Shown: piece after piece, positions 42,909 through 51,948 of the stretch | Layout of the letters: each line of letters starts with the position of its first letter | Position numbering within the stretch: position 1 is the stretch's first letter | NCBI RefSeq assembly: GCF_900114495.1 | Contig: NZ_FOZI01000004.1 | Coordinates: 248,001 to 312,000 of the forward strand | DNA length: 64,000 bases | From: Dyella sp. OK004 | GTDB taxonomy: Bacteria; Pseudomonadota; Gammaproteobacteria; Xanthomonadales; Rhodanobacteraceae | Direction: 5' to 3' | Position numbers and translations under genes: made by a program | Notes under the pieces: model-generated | The model's database searches: none | What the model was told of the DNA's origin: nothing | Seen by the model: the letters and a program-made list of their open reading frames with translations, nothing else

Positions 42909-45676
42909 GAATCACTCCCGGCAGCTGGTGTGCAAGTCGCCTCGATCTGCTCATAAGTATCGGTCTTGCCCTTCGCAGGCGCTGACAAGCGGTACGGGAA
43001 AGAACACATCATCGGCTTGTCGTCCTCGGTCTTCCACTGCACGGTGAGCTGGCCACTGTCCTTGGCGCCGCGCACCAGAATACGCCCGGCCTGTCCGACC
43101 ACACCCAGGGCCTGGTTGTGTTCGTCGACCACCTCGGCGCCGAACGGCACGGCCTTGCCATCACTCTGGCGCACGCGCGCGATCACCGAGCGGCCGCTGC
43201 TGGTCTTGAACTTCACCAGCACTACCGCGCCGGCGTGCGGCGCCACCTGTGCGCTGGTGGTATCCAGCTCCACAGCCAGCGGCAGACCCTTGGGATCGAT
43301 CTGCACGGTGTTGAGGTTATAGGGCGTGAGGTAGGGCACCAGCGCGTAGCCGGAATGTCCAATGCGCACCCCGGAGGCATTGATCACGCGCGCACCTGCT
43401 GCATCGGGTGCTGCCACGATCGCCACGGTGTCGCCCATCGGCTGGCCGAACGTGATGCCGCCCGCGTGCGCCACGACCGAGCCGGCCACGCTCAGCGAAC
43501 CTTGCGAGTAGCCGTTGCCGCCGCCAAAGCTGGCGTTGAGCTGTGCGTAGGGGCTGCGGTAGCCACCATAAATGGTACCGGCGTTGCCGTTGCTGCTGCC
43601 GTTGTTGCCGCCGCTGTCGTGCGACGCCGTCGCGCCGTAGCTGAACTGGTTGTCGACGCCGGCCGTGCCGCTCAGCGTGGCCTGTTCCAGCGTGTGGCCC
43701 GAGCCGTCGCGATTGATATTGGCGCCGAACATCGGCGCGTGCAGGCTGTCACCCAGCGGCAGGGTGAAGCTGGCGAAAAACTGGTTGGTGTAGCGGCCGT
43801 AGCTGTCGCGCACGCGCGTGGCCGACAGGTTGTAGCTGAGTCGGCGGAAGGTGTTGTTGTAGCCAACCTGGAACTGCACGTCGGTACCGTTGCGATTCCA
43901 GTATTCCACTGCTGAGCCGGTGGCGTAGATCGAACCGCCGTGATCGCCCAGACGCTGGCTTACGTTGACATCGAAGCGGCTGCGCTGGCGATCGAGCTGG
44001 CTGGTGTAGGCGGTGAAGTTATTAGAGTTGCCACTGATAAGCGCTTTGCGCTGGTCTGGCGTCAGCACATTGTTCACCGTCACGCCGTCGATGGTGGTGA
44101 CGGTGGTGGGATCGACGTAGCGATAGCCGCGCGCCATGTCGCGCGCCAGCATGGCGTCGCGCAGGCCCAGATAGCCGCTGGTGGAGTAGCGATACGTGGC
44201 CAGCGTGAACGAGGTATCGCTGTTCGGCAGAATTTTGCTATAGCTCAGGCGCACGCTCTGCCCATTCTGCGTGGACTGCCCCGGGATCTCGGTGCGCGCT
44301 GCGGTGATGTCCATGGCGAACGCGCCGTAGCGCGTGTTGAGTGCGCTGCCCATCAGTACCGCGCCGTAACCCGACGAGGCTACCAGGCCGGCGTAACCCG
44401 TCAGCAGATTGCTGAAGCCGCGCTGGATCGTGGCCTGCGCGAGCGCCGGGTGGGCGTGCAGCGAGGCATCCTGCAGCTGGCCGGCGACCACCGAGAAACG
44501 GGTGACGCTCGGGCGCAGCAACTGCGGCACCGAGGCATAAGGCACGGAGAACGTACGCACGCGGCCGTCGGCCTCGGTGACGCTCACGTTGAGGTCGCCG
44601 CCGTAGCCGGTGGAATACAGATCGGAGATGGTGAACGGGCCCGGCGCCACCGTGGTTTCGTACAGCACCACGCCGTTCTGGCGGACGGTAACCTTGGCAT
44701 TGGTCTCGGCCACGCCGCGCACGGTCGGCGCGTAGCCGCGCAGCGAATCAGGCAGCATGCGGTCGTCGGTAGCGATCTGCACGCCGCGAACCTTGACGCT
44801 GTCGAACATCTCGCCGCCGGTGTAGGAGTCGCCGATGGTCATCTGCGCGCGCAGCGAGGGCAGATCGCGACGCAGATAGGTATCCAGGTTCTGCCAATGT
44901 TTGCGGGTAGGGCTACCGGCCGCACCGGACTGCATCAGCAGCGTGGAGTTGTGGCGCAGCTGCCAGCCACCCAGATTCAGGCCTGCATTGAGGCCCAGGA
45001 ACGACGAGGTCTGGCTGACGCCATGGCTGCTGCTGCGATAGCTGTTGAAGTTGTAGTTCAGTAGGCCGGCGTTGATGCCGCGGTCCCAGTTCTCCGGGTT
45101 GACGTAACCGCGTGCGCGGGTGCCGAGCCAGGCCTGCGGAATGCTCACGTCGAGCCGCAGGTTGGGCTGGTCGAAGGTCATCGTCGCCGCGGGAATCACG
45201 CTGCCGATGTCCACGCAGCCCTGCTCGCCGGCCAGCTTGGCCTGCTGCTCGGCAGAAAGTTTCTGCAGCGGCAGGCCAAGCTGGTCGAACATCGCCTTGG
45301 TCAGGCAGGGAATGGCGTTGGCGTCCGGTGTGGGCGAGGCGAAGCGCACATCGGTGTGGCCCACCCATGAGCCATTGAGAAAAATGTCGGTGCGGTAGAC
45401 GCCCGGCACAATTACTGCGCCGCGCTCGAAGCGCGACAGGTCGCCCGTGTTGCGCCCGGCGCCGGAAAGCAGGTTGCGGTCGAAGCTGGCGTCGAGGGCG
45501 GCGGAGGCATCCGCGCTGGAAGGTGCTGCGCCGCCAGCCGCCGCGGCATCGGCCGCGGACGATGAAAGAGTCCAGCCGCCGAGCGCGCCGGCGATCGCCA
45601 CACACAGCAGCACCCGACGACAAACGGCACGGCCGTTGTCGCGAGCGCCGCCATGGCTGGCGCGCACGGAGTTCAC
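42905..45676 (-). CDS. Fimbrial outer-membrane usher
   Basis: A 923-residue usher that threads pilin subunits through the outer membrane. After the signal peptide (around 20-42) come the N-terminal chaperone-binding domain (FLNGSWVGHTDVRFASPTPD), the 24-strand barrel with plug domain (RGFSNLLTGYAGLVASSGYG, RGYRYVDPTTVTTIDGVTVN) and two C-terminal domains (GVRIGHSGYALVPYLTPYNL, and GQLTVQWKTEDD near the end). The length is typical (about 850). It overlaps the chaperone gene by four bases upstream and the tip gene by four bases downstream, so all are translationally coupled. Confidence 0.95.
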   Translation of the reverse strand: MNSVRASHGGARDNGRAVCRRVLLCVAIAGALGGWTLSSSAADAAAAGGAAPSSADASAALDASFDRNLLSGAGRNTGDLSRFERGAVIVPGVYRTDIFLNGSWVGHTDVRFASPTPDANAIPCLTKAMFDQLGLPLQKLSAEQQAKLAGEQGCVDIGSVIPAATMTFDQPNLRLDVSIPQAWLGTRARGYVNPENWDRGINAGLLNYNFNSYRSSSHGVSQTSSFLGLNAGLNLGGWQLRHNSTLLMQSGAAGSPTRKHWQNLDTYLRRDLPSLRAQMTIGDSYTGGEMFDSVKVRGVQIATDDRMLPDSLRGYAPTVRGVAETNAKVTVRQNGVVLYETTVAPGPFTISDLYSTGYGGDLNVSVTEADGRVRTFSVPYASVPQLLRPSVTRFSVVAGQLQDASLHAHPALAQATIQRGFSNLLTGYAGLVASSGYGAVLMGSALNTRYGAFAMDITAARTEIPGQSTQNGQSVRLSYSKILPNSDTSFTLATYRYSTSGYLGLRDAMLARDMARGYRYVDPTTVTTIDGVTVNNVLTPDQRKALISGNSNNFTAYTSQLDRQRSRFDVNVSQRLGDHGGSIYATGSAVEYWNRNGTDVQFQVGYNNTFRRLSYNLSATRVRDSYGRYTNQFFASFTLPLGDSLHAPMFGANINRDGSGHTLEQATLSGTAGVDNQFSYGATASHDSGGNNGSSNGNAGTIYGGYRSPYAQLNASFGGGNGYSQGSLSVAGSVVAHAGGITFGQPMGDTVAIVAAPDAAGARVINASGVRIGHSGYALVPYLTPYNLNTVQIDPKGLPLAVELDTTSAQVAPHAGAVVLVKFKTSSGRSVIARVRQSDGKAVPFGAEVVDEHNQALGVVGQAGRILVRGAKDSGQLTVQWKTEDDKPMMCSFPYRLSAPAKGKTDTYEQIEATCTPAAGSDS

Positions 45677-46416
45677 GGCGCGATGGTGCCCGTGTAGGTG
45701 GCAGCCGCACCGTAATCGTTGATGGCGGTGAAGTTGACCGTGCTACCAGAAGCTGGCTTCTGCGCGGCGTCATGCAGCGGCAGATGCAGGTCGGACAGCG
45801 GTGCGGCCATGCCGAGTTCGGCACTCACCGTCTTGCCGCCGGCATTCACCGAGATCTCGGAGATGGTGACGTGGAACGGCGTGGGGTTGTGCGCGACCAG
45901 CGCGTAACCCTTGCCTTCGGACACGAGCTTCCACGTCAGGGCAGCCGGCGCCTTGAGCGGATCGCCCTGCAAGCCTACGGGGCGGTAGAACAGTTTCAGC
46001 CGCGAGCGCAGCGCGAGCTGCAGCAGGTTCTGGCCTTCGGCCTGCGGGCCGGTCGGTTTCGGCGGCACTTCAAGCACGTTGAGCCAGAACAGCGACTCGC
46101 GGTCGGCCGGCAGTTGCTCGTGCGTGTAGACGATGCGCAGGCTCTGTTCTTTCTTCGCTTCCATGCGGAACAGCGGAGGCGTGATCAGAAACGGCACATC
46201 GACGGATTCGGGGGTGGAATGCACGTCGCCGCGATCGATCCAGGATTCGACCAGGACCGGGCGATCATTGTCATTGGTAAGGCGAACGGTGACTTCACCG
46301 TCCTTCGCGGGGAACACCACACGGGTACCGCCGATCAGCACATTGGCCTGCGCCTGCGGAGCGCCAAGGCATAAGGCCAACAGGCCCGCGCCAAGGGCGC
46401 AGACAAACTTCCTCAT
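45673..46416 (-). CDS. Periplasmic fimbrial chaperone (PapD family)
   Basis: A 247-residue two-domain Ig-like chaperone that folds pilin subunits by donor-strand complementation. The signal peptide is FVCALGAGLLALCLGAPQAQ. The G1-type strand with alternating hydrophobic residues and the conserved PPLFRMEAKKEQSLRIVYTH and RESLFWLNVLEVPPKP blocks are typical; the conserved Arg and Lys of the binding cleft are in GGTRVVFPAKDGEVTVRL and LKLFYRP. The length fits the family. It lies 121 bp after the pilin gene, separated by a hairpin, and overlaps the usher gene by four bases. Confidence 0.95.
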   Translation of the reverse strand: MRKFVCALGAGLLALCLGAPQAQANVLIGGTRVVFPAKDGEVTVRLTNDNDRPVLVESWIDRGDVHSTPESVDVPFLITPPLFRMEAKKEQSLRIVYTHEQLPADRESLFWLNVLEVPPKPTGPQAEGQNLLQLALRSRLKLFYRPVGLQGDPLKAPAALTWKLVSEGKGYALVAHNPTPFHVTISEISVNAGGKTVSAELGMAAPLSDLHLPLHDAAQKPASGSTVNFTAINDYGAAATYTGTIAP

Positions 46417-46460
46417 GGGATTTCCTCGCTATGACCAGGGTCGCTGCGGGTTGCAGCGGT

Positions 46461-46487
46461 GCGCCGGAACCGGTGCGGTTCCGGCGC
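46461..46487 (-). promoter_or_regulatory. Strong hairpin between pilin and chaperone genes
   Basis: GCGCCGGAACC and GGTTCCGGCGC form an 11-bp stem with a 5-nt loop. There is no T-run, so it is probably a partial terminator or an mRNA 3'-end stabiliser that keeps pilin transcript more abundant than downstream genes, as is common in fimbrial operons. Confidence 0.6.
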
Positions 46488-46537
46488 TTACTTGCCACTT
46501 ACTACTTACTTACGACTTGCCAAAAAAACTTCTTTGC

Positions 46538-47077
46538 TTACTGGTACAGCATGGTGAACTGCACGCTGGTCGACACGGTGCCGGCGCCAGCGGCGGCGGT
46601 CGCGAAGTACTGCGCGTAGTAGTTCAGGTTGCCTGCGCCGGTGGTCAGCGTGGTCTGCTGCGAAGCCTGGGTGGTGGAGGTACCGGCCAGGTTGATGTTG
46701 CTGAAGTCGCTGTTGAGCAGCTGCACTTCGACGCCCGTGGCGGTGCCCGAAGCGTTCTTCAGGTTGCCGTCGGCCATGATGGTCGGGCCCGGCTCAAAGA
46801 AGGTCTGAGCCTTGGTCAGCGAACCGCAGTTGGTCAGGTTGAGCGCGAAAGCGGTACGGCCCGCAACGGCGCCGGCGGCGCTGAGCGAGGTGGTCGACAC
46901 GGTCGGCAGTGCCACGTTGATGGTGGCCGGGCTGGCGCCACCGTTGATCTTGCAGGTGGAAGCGTTGACGGTACCGGTGATGTTGATGGTGCCGTCAGCC
47001 GCGGAAGCCGAATTCGGAGCCAGGGCGGCGAAGCCGAAGGCGGCGATCAGGGCGGTGGTGATAAGGGTCTTGGTCAT
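46538..47077 (-). CDS. Major fimbrial subunit (type 1 pilin-like)
   Basis: A 179-residue secreted pilin: signal peptide TALIAAFGFAALAPNSASAA and mature start DGTINITGTVNASTCKINGG. The two conserved cysteines (in STCKI and LTNCGSL) form the pilin disulfide, LPTVSTTSLSAAGAVAGRTA follows, and a C-terminal strand STSVQFTMLYQ donates to the next subunit. The ATG at 47077 follows AAAGGCAA; the longer frame upstream has no signal. It is the first gene of a pilin-chaperone-usher-tip operon. Upstream paired Clp-type boxes suggest control with the small fimbrial-like gene at 41.6 kb. Confidence 0.93.
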   Translation of the reverse strand: MTKTLITTALIAAFGFAALAPNSASAADGTINITGTVNASTCKINGGASPATINVALPTVSTTSLSAAGAVAGRTAFALNLTNCGSLTKAQTFFEPGPTIMADGNLKNASGTATGVEVQLLNSDFSNINLAGTSTTQASQQTTLTTGAGNLNYYAQYFATAAAGAGTVSTSVQFTMLYQ

Positions 47078-47266
47078 TTGCCTTTGTCCTTCAAACGTCT
47101 TTGTTATGGGTGGTTGCAACGGGTGCGACGCAGTCATCTGGACGCGGGCTCGTACTTTTCTCCCCCTGCGTCTTGTCGGCTCTTTGAGGGGGCAGACGTT
47201 GCTTGTGGTGCCCCTCAGATCGCTTGCGGGGGGCATAAGCAGAAGTCGTGCCAAGCCAGAACAGAC

Positions 47267-47306
47267 TGTGATGAATCTCACAGTTTGCTATGAGAACTAT
47301 CTCACA
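47267..47306 (-). promoter_or_regulatory. Paired CRP/Clp-type sites upstream of the fimbrial operon
   Basis: TGTGATGAATCTCACA (47267-47282) is a perfect TGTGA-N6-TCACA site, and TGAGAACTATCTCACA (47291-47306) has one mismatch. Their centres are 24 bp apart. They lie about 190-230 bp upstream of the pilin start, which is far for direct activation unless the promoter is at the distal part of the region. The AT-rich stretch to 47440 may include that promoter. Confidence 0.7.
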
Positions 47307-47440
47307 GAATGTTTTGACGACTTGTTAACAAGCGTCAAGAAACTGACGCAGTCGCAATCGGGTCCAAAAGTGACTCTCTACGGCCAAGTGCTTGCCCTAA
47401 TTAACAAAACTGCAGTTAAACGGCTTGGATCGAGTCAAAT

Positions 47441-47502
47441 TGTCAAGGATGCTTGACAGGTCGGCGGGTCGCGCCTAATCTCTCTGTCAAGTTTGCTTGA
47501 CA
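47441..47502 (+). promoter_or_regulatory. Autoregulated promoter with two TGTCAA-N6-TTGACA operators
   Basis: Two dyads, TGTCAAGGATGCTTGACA (47441-47458) and TGTCAAGTTTGCTTGACA (47485-47502), are 44 bp apart. The first supplies a consensus -35 TTGACA (47453-47458), then a 17-bp spacer and -10 TAATCT (47476-47481). The second covers the start site near 47489. The XRE regulator in the operon is the likely ligand. Confidence 0.85.
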
Positions 47503-47534
47503 TGACGTGACGGCATAACGCGGGGAGGCGGCCG

Positions 47535-48155
47535 ATGGAGGGGATCATGGAAAGCCTGACCAGGCGCGTGGCCGGATGGCCAGCCTGGCGGCGCTGGGGG
47601 TTACTGCTGGTGGTGGTGGCCCTGTTCTGGGGCACGCTGTTGATGAGCCTGCACACCACCAACCTGCCATTGCGATTGCTGCTCGTCGCGATCGCCGTCG
47701 CGACGATGCTCTTCATGGCCTATGTGGGCCGGGCGGTGACTTGCGAAGGCCGTGACCCGATGCGCCGCGAGGATCGCCGCTACGTGCGCGAGTTCACCCC
47801 GGTCATGGCGGCCTACTTTCTGATCATGTTGTTTGTGTGGCCGCTGCACAAAGAGGCCGGGCCGTTGTGGCTCAAGGGGCTGATCGCCTTCACTCCGGCC
47901 ATTCCGGTCGCGCTGATGATCATGGCCATGGTGCGTTACGTGCTCGGTAGCGACGAATTCATGCAACGCATGCATTTTCAGGCGCTTGCCGTCGCCGCCG
48001 GCGTGGTGGGCTTCGTCAGCATGGCACTGGGTTTTCTCGCCGCCTCCAAGGTGCTGACTGTCGACGGCGCCACGCCGTTGCTGCTGGTGTTTCCCGCGCT
48101 GTGCCTGACCTACGGCGCGGCGCTGTTCTGGTGCAAGCGGCGCTACCGCGGCTGA
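47535..48155 (+). CDS. Multi-pass membrane protein, function unknown
   Basis: A 206-residue protein with about five hydrophobic segments: LLLVVVALFWGTLLMSLH, LLVAIAVATMLFMAYVG, VMAAYFLIMLFVWPL, IAFTPAIPVALMIMAMVRYV and FQALAVAAGVVGFVSMALGF, then LLLVFPALCLTYGAALFW. There is a basic loop after segment two (EGRDPMRREDRRYVREFTPV). GGGAGG precedes the ATG at 47535; a second ATG at 47547 is in frame with its own GGAGGG. The stop overlaps the XRE regulator start by one base (TGATG), so they form one unit under the doubled operator. No family recognised. Confidence 0.8.
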   Translation: MEGIMESLTRRVAGWPAWRRWGLLLVVVALFWGTLLMSLHTTNLPLRLLLVAIAVATMLFMAYVGRAVTCEGRDPMRREDRRYVREFTPVMAAYFLIMLFVWPLHKEAGPLWLKGLIAFTPAIPVALMIMAMVRYVLGSDEFMQRMHFQALAVAAGVVGFVSMALGFLAASKVLTVDGATPLLLVFPALCLTYGAALFWCKRRYRG

Positions 48156-48355
48156 TGGAAAACCGGGTACGCGAACTACGTGGCGAATGCAGCTGGTCGC
48201 AGGCCGACCTGGCCGAGCGGCTGGATGTGTCGCGCCAGACCATCAATGCCATCGAGACGGGCAAGTACGACCCCAGCCTGCCGCTGGCTTTCAAGATCGC
48301 GCGGCTGTTCGGGCTGCCGATCGAGGCGATCTTCGAACCGGGCAAAACCGAGTGA
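48155..48355 (+). CDS. Small XRE-family (HTH) transcriptional regulator
   Basis: A 66-residue protein that is almost only a helix-turn-helix (NRVRELRGECSWSQADLAER, LDVSRQTINAIETGKYDPSL, PLAFKIARLFGLPIEAIFEP), matching the short XRE regulators found next to small membrane proteins in many bacteria. It is translated from a one-base overlap with the preceding gene. It probably binds the two TGTCAA-N6-TTGACA sites upstream. The S33 peptidase gene starts 28 bp downstream. Confidence 0.9.
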   Translation: MENRVRELRGECSWSQADLAERLDVSRQTINAIETGKYDPSLPLAFKIARLFGLPIEAIFEPGKTE

Positions 48356-48383
48356 GGCGGACCCACATGAGAGCGAGCGAGAC

Positions 48384-49967
48384 ATGAGCATCAAAGGACG
48401 AACTGCCGTGCGGATCGGAGCCGTCGTCATCGGGCTCGGCGCATTGGCATGGAATCACTTTCATGCGTGGCCGAACGCGGATGACGCCGCCAAGGAAACG
48501 GTGGCAGAAAGTGCGCCCATTGCCGCGCCCAAAACGCCAGCCAAGCCGGAAACCTGGAAGCTCGGCTCGCTGACGTTGACGCCATGCGAGCTGGGCCAGC
48601 CCAACAGCGGCCTCTCCACCGCCGCGTGGTGCGCGCCGTTCGAGGTGCCGGAAAACCGCGACGATCCGCGTAGCCGCAAGATCAAGCTGAAGTTCGGCGT
48701 GATCCGCAGCAGCGCGCAGCTGGCGAGCAAGGACATGGTGGTCTTGCTGGCCGGCGGCCCCGGCCAGGCGGCCACGGAAAACTGGCCGGCCGTGGCGGGT
48801 GCCCTGCAGCCGCTGCTGGCGCACCGGCATGTGCTGTTGCTCGATCAGCGCGGTACCGGTGGCTCGAATCCGCTGATTTGCAAGGCGGAGGAAGCGCCGG
48901 CAGGCAATCACGACGACGAAAGCCACTTCGACGCCAACAAGGTGCGCGACGAAGCGTCACGCTGCCTCAAGCAGCTCGATGGCAAGGCCGATCCGCGCTA
49001 CTACACCACCACGGTGGCGGTGCAGGATCTGGAGGATCTGCGTCAGGCGCTGGGTGCACCGAGTTTCGACCTGGTCGGCGTTTCCTACGGCACGCGCATG
49101 GCGCAGCAGTACCTGATGCGTCATGCGGATGCGGTGCGCAGCGTGATCCTCGACGGCGTGGTGCCGAACGGGCTGGTCTTGGGTGAGGACTTTGCGCAGA
49201 ACCTGGATGCCGCGCTCAAGGCGCAGTTCGCGCGCTGCACCTCCGATGAGGCGTGCAAGCAGCGCTTCGGTGATTCGTACCAGACTCTGTACCAATTGCG
49301 CGATGCGCTGCGCGCCAATCCACACAAGGTCAGCTTCCGCGATCCGCAGAACTACCAGACCGTACAGCGCGTACTGAGCGAATACTCGCTGGCCAGTGTG
49401 GTACGCATGTTTGCCTATTCGCCGATCACCGCCGCGTTGCTGCCGGTGTCGATCGACGCTGCCGCGCACGGCGACGTCGGCCCGCTGCTGGGGCAGGCCA
49501 AGCTGCTGTCGGGCGATCTCTCCGACACCATGAATGGCGGCATGCAGTCCTCGGTGATCTGCAGCGAGGACGCCGACCTGCTGACGCCGCGCCCGCAGGA
49601 TGCTCACACCATTCTCGGCACGCGCATGATCGATGCCTTGCAGGCAGTGTGCACGGTATGGCCCAAGGGCACGCGCCCGGCGGATTTCCATGAGTCGCTG
49701 AAGAGTGACAAGCCGATCCTGCTGCTGTCGGGCGAGTACGACCCGGTGACGCCGCCGCGCTACGGCGACGAGGTGCTCAAGGGTCTCGGCAATGCGCGGC
49801 ATCTGGTGCTCAAGGGGCAGGGTCACAACGTGATCAATGCCGGCTGCGCGCCTGAGCTGGTCAAGCATTTCGTGGAGGATCTCGCACCCGCGAAGCTCAA
49901 TGTGAAATGCCTGGATCGCCTGCACGCCACACCGCAGTTCATCGATTTCAATGGAGCCGCGCCATGA
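48384..49967 (+). CDS. S33-family alpha/beta hydrolase (tripeptidyl aminopeptidase-like)
   Basis: A 527-residue enzyme with an N-terminal membrane segment or signal ([18 protein letters not shown]), then the S33 peptidase fold. The oxyanion block GGPGQ (124-128) and [11 protein letters not shown] come first, then the nucleophile Ser234 in GVSYGTRMA, the Asp in GEYDPVTPP and the His in GQGHNVI. The C-terminal TAP-like domain supports a role as a tripeptidyl or prolyl aminopeptidase of the cell envelope. The ATG at 48384 follows GAGCGAGCGA. It overlaps the ABC ATPase gene by four bases (ATGA), so it is coupled to the NatAB-like exporter, which is unusual for a peptidase. Confidence 0.87.
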   Translation: MSIKGRTAVRIGAVVIGLGALAWNHFHAWPNADDAAKETVAESAPIAAPKTPAKPETWKLGSLTLTPCELGQPNSGLSTAAWCAPFEVPENRDDPRSRKIKLKFGVIRSSAQLASKDMVVLLAGGPGQAATENWPAVAGALQPLLAHRHVLLLDQRGTGGSNPLICKAEEAPAGNHDDESHFDANKVRDEASRCLKQLDGKADPRYYTTTVAVQDLEDLRQALGAPSFDLVGVSYGTRMAQQYLMRHADAVRSVILDGVVPNGLVLGEDFAQNLDAALKAQFARCTSDEACKQRFGDSYQTLYQLRDALRANPHKVSFRDPQNYQTVQRVLSEYSLASVVRMFAYSPITAALLPVSIDAAAHGDVGPLLGQAKLLSGDLSDTMNGGMQSSVICSEDADLLTPRPQDAHTILGTRMIDALQAVCTVWPKGTRPADFHESLKSDKPILLLSGEYDPVTPPRYGDEVLKGLGNARHLVLKGQGHNVINAGCAPELVKHFVEDLAPAKLNVKCLDRLHATPQFIDFNGAAP

Positions 49968-50698
49968 TCGAAGTCAGGGATTTGCACAAGGCGTTCGGCG
50001 CGGTGAAAGCCGTGGACGGCGTCAGCTTCAAGGCGCGCGACGGTGAAATTACCGGCCTGCTCGGCCCCAACGGCGCCGGCAAAACCACCACGCTGCGCAT
50101 GCTCTACACGCTGATGGCGCCGGATCGCGGGCAAGTGCTGGTGGACGGTATCGACGCCGCTACCGACGCACTCGCCGTGCGCCGCCAGCTCGGCGTGTTG
50201 CCAGATGCGCGCGGCCTGTACAAGCGGCTGACCGCGCGCGAGAACATCGACTACTTCGCGCGTTTGCACGGGCTGCCGGAAAACGAACTGGCCACGCGCC
50301 GCGAAGCGCTGATCCAGGCGCTGGAAATGGACGACATTGGCGACCGCCGCACGGAAGGTTTCTCCCAGGGCCAGCGGGTGAAGACCGCCATTGCACGTGC
50401 GCTGATCCACGACCCGCGCAACGTGATTCTCGATGAGCCCACCAACGGACTCGACGTGATGGCCACGCGCGCCTTGCGCCAGTTCATGCAGAAGCTGAAG
50501 GCGGAGGGCCGCTGCGTGCTGTTCTCGAGCCACATCATGCAAGAGGTAGCTGCGCTGTGTGATCGCATCGTGGTGATCGCGCATGGCCGCGTGGTGGCCG
50601 ACGAGTCGCCGCAGGCGCTGCGCGAGCAGACTGGCGAGCACAATCTGGAGGACGCGTTCGTGAAAATCATCGGTAGCGAAGAGGGCCTGGCCGCATGA
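49964..50698 (+). CDS. ABC transporter ATP-binding protein (NatA-like)
   Basis: A 244-residue ATPase with Walker [11 protein letters not shown], the Q-loop in [20 protein letters not shown], signature FSQGQ, Walker B VILDEP and the H-loop in [12 protein letters not shown]. It resembles NatA, which with NatB exports Na+ in Bacillus, although the same architecture serves antibiotic and peptide export. The ATG at 49964 is inside the end of the S33 gene. Its stop overlaps the permease start by four bases. Confidence 0.92.
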   Translation: MIEVRDLHKAFGAVKAVDGVSFKARDGEITGLLGPNGAGKTTTLRMLYTLMAPDRGQVLVDGIDAATDALAVRRQLGVLPDARGLYKRLTARENIDYFARLHGLPENELATRREALIQALEMDDIGDRRTEGFSQGQRVKTAIARALIHDPRNVILDEPTNGLDVMATRALRQFMQKLKAEGRCVLFSSHIMQEVAALCDRIVVIAHGRVVADESPQALREQTGEHNLEDAFVKIIGSEEGLAA

Positions 50699-51900
50699 AT
50701 GCTGTAACCGCCAGGGCCAGGCGCGCCAGCGCCTTCCTCACCGTGTTCCTCAAGGAAGTGAAAGAGAACCTGCGCGATCGCCGCACGCTCACCAGCGCGC
50801 TGCTGACGGGTCCGCTGCTCGGCCCGCTGCTGTTCGTGATGCTGATCAACGTTGCGCTCAATCGCGAGTTCGAGAAAGCGGAGCAGCCGCTGAAGGTGCC
50901 GGTGATCGGTGCCGAGTACGCGCCCAACCTGATCGATGCGCTGAAGGCCGGCGGCGTCGTACCGCAGCCAGCCATCGCCAATCCGGAACGGGCCGTGCGC
51001 AAACAGGACGCCGATGTGGTGGTGCGCATCAGTGCGGATTACCCGAAGGCCTGGCGCAAGGGCGAGCCGGTGCAGGTGGAAGTGATCCACGACTCCTCGC
51101 AACGCGACACCGCTACCGCGGTGGAGCGCGTCAGCCGACTGGTGGAGGGCTACGCTCGCCAGCAGGGTGCGATGCGGCTGGTGGCGCGCGGGCTGTCGCC
51201 CAGCACCGCGTGGCCGATCGCGGTCGCGCGGCGCGACCAGGCAACGGCGCAGGCGCGCGGCGTGCTGATGTTCGGCATGTTGCCGTACTTCTTTGTGATC
51301 ACTATTTTCCTGGGCGGCATGTATCTGGCGATCGACCTGACCGCGGGCGAACGCGAGCGACAGTCGCTGGAGCCGTTGTTCGCCAACCCGGTAGCGCGCT
51401 GGAAGATCTTGTTCGGCAAGCTGGCGGCGATCTGCGCGTTCTCATGCATGAGCCTGCTGATCACCCTGGTGGCGTTCGCCGTGATCGGGCCATTCGTGCC
51501 CACCGAGAAGCTGGGCATGGAGTTGAACCTGGGCCTGCACTTCGGTGCGCATGTGTTCTTGCTGATGCTGCCGCTGGTGCTGCTGCTGGCTGGGTTGCAG
51601 TCGTTGGTGGCGGCTTTCGCCAAAAGCTACCGCGAGGCGCAGACCTATCTGTCCCTGCTGATGATCGTGCCGGCGCTGCCCAGCCTGTTGCTGTCGGTAC
51701 TGCCGATCAAGGCGCAGGGCTGGATGTATGCCGTACCGCTGCTGGGCCAGAACCTTGGCGTGATGCGCCTGCTGCGCGGCGACGGCATTGAGCCGCAGCA
51801 GTTGCTGTATTGCGTGGCCGGTACGCTGGCGGCGGCGGCCTTGGTGATCCTGGGCACCGCCCAGTTGTACCGCTCCGAGCGGCTGGCCATTTCCGCCTGA
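50695..51900 (+). CDS. ABC transporter permease (NatB-like)
   Basis: A 401-residue permease with an N-terminal transmembrane segment (LTGPLLGPLLFVMLINVALN), a periplasmic domain of ~140 residues and five or six segments in the second half (YFFVITIFLGGMYLAIDLTA, LAAICAFSCMSLLITLVAFA, LLMLPLVLLLAGLQSLVAAF, LLMIVPALPSLLLSVLP). The RERQSLEPLFANPVARWKIL loop after the first of these is typical of ABC-2/NatB proteins. It ends the membrane protein-XRE-S33-NatAB cluster. Substrate unknown. Confidence 0.9.
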   Translation: MNAVTARARRASAFLTVFLKEVKENLRDRRTLTSALLTGPLLGPLLFVMLINVALNREFEKAEQPLKVPVIGAEYAPNLIDALKAGGVVPQPAIANPERAVRKQDADVVVRISADYPKAWRKGEPVQVEVIHDSSQRDTATAVERVSRLVEGYARQQGAMRLVARGLSPSTAWPIAVARRDQATAQARGVLMFGMLPYFFVITIFLGGMYLAIDLTAGERERQSLEPLFANPVARWKILFGKLAAICAFSCMSLLITLVAFAVIGPFVPTEKLGMELNLGLHFGAHVFLLMLPLVLLLAGLQSLVAAFAKSYREAQTYLSLLMIVPALPSLLLSVLPIKAQGWMYAVPLLGQNLGVMRLLRGDGIEPQQLLYCVAGTLAAAALVILGTAQLYRSERLAISA

Positions 51901-51920
51901 GGTTCGACAGCCGATACCAT

Positions 51921-51948
51921 GGGGTCTTCCGTTTGCGAGGAAGACCCC
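51921..51948 (+). promoter_or_regulatory. Hairpin that buries the ribosome-binding site of the M49-like gene
   Basis: GGGGTCTTCC (51921-51930) pairs perfectly over 10 bp with GGAAGACCCC (51939-51948), with loop GTTTGCGA. The ribosome-binding sequence GAGGAAG is in the loop and 3' arm, and the ATG at 51949 follows directly. An in-frame ATG at 51919 lies at the 5' base of the stem. Confidence 0.75.
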
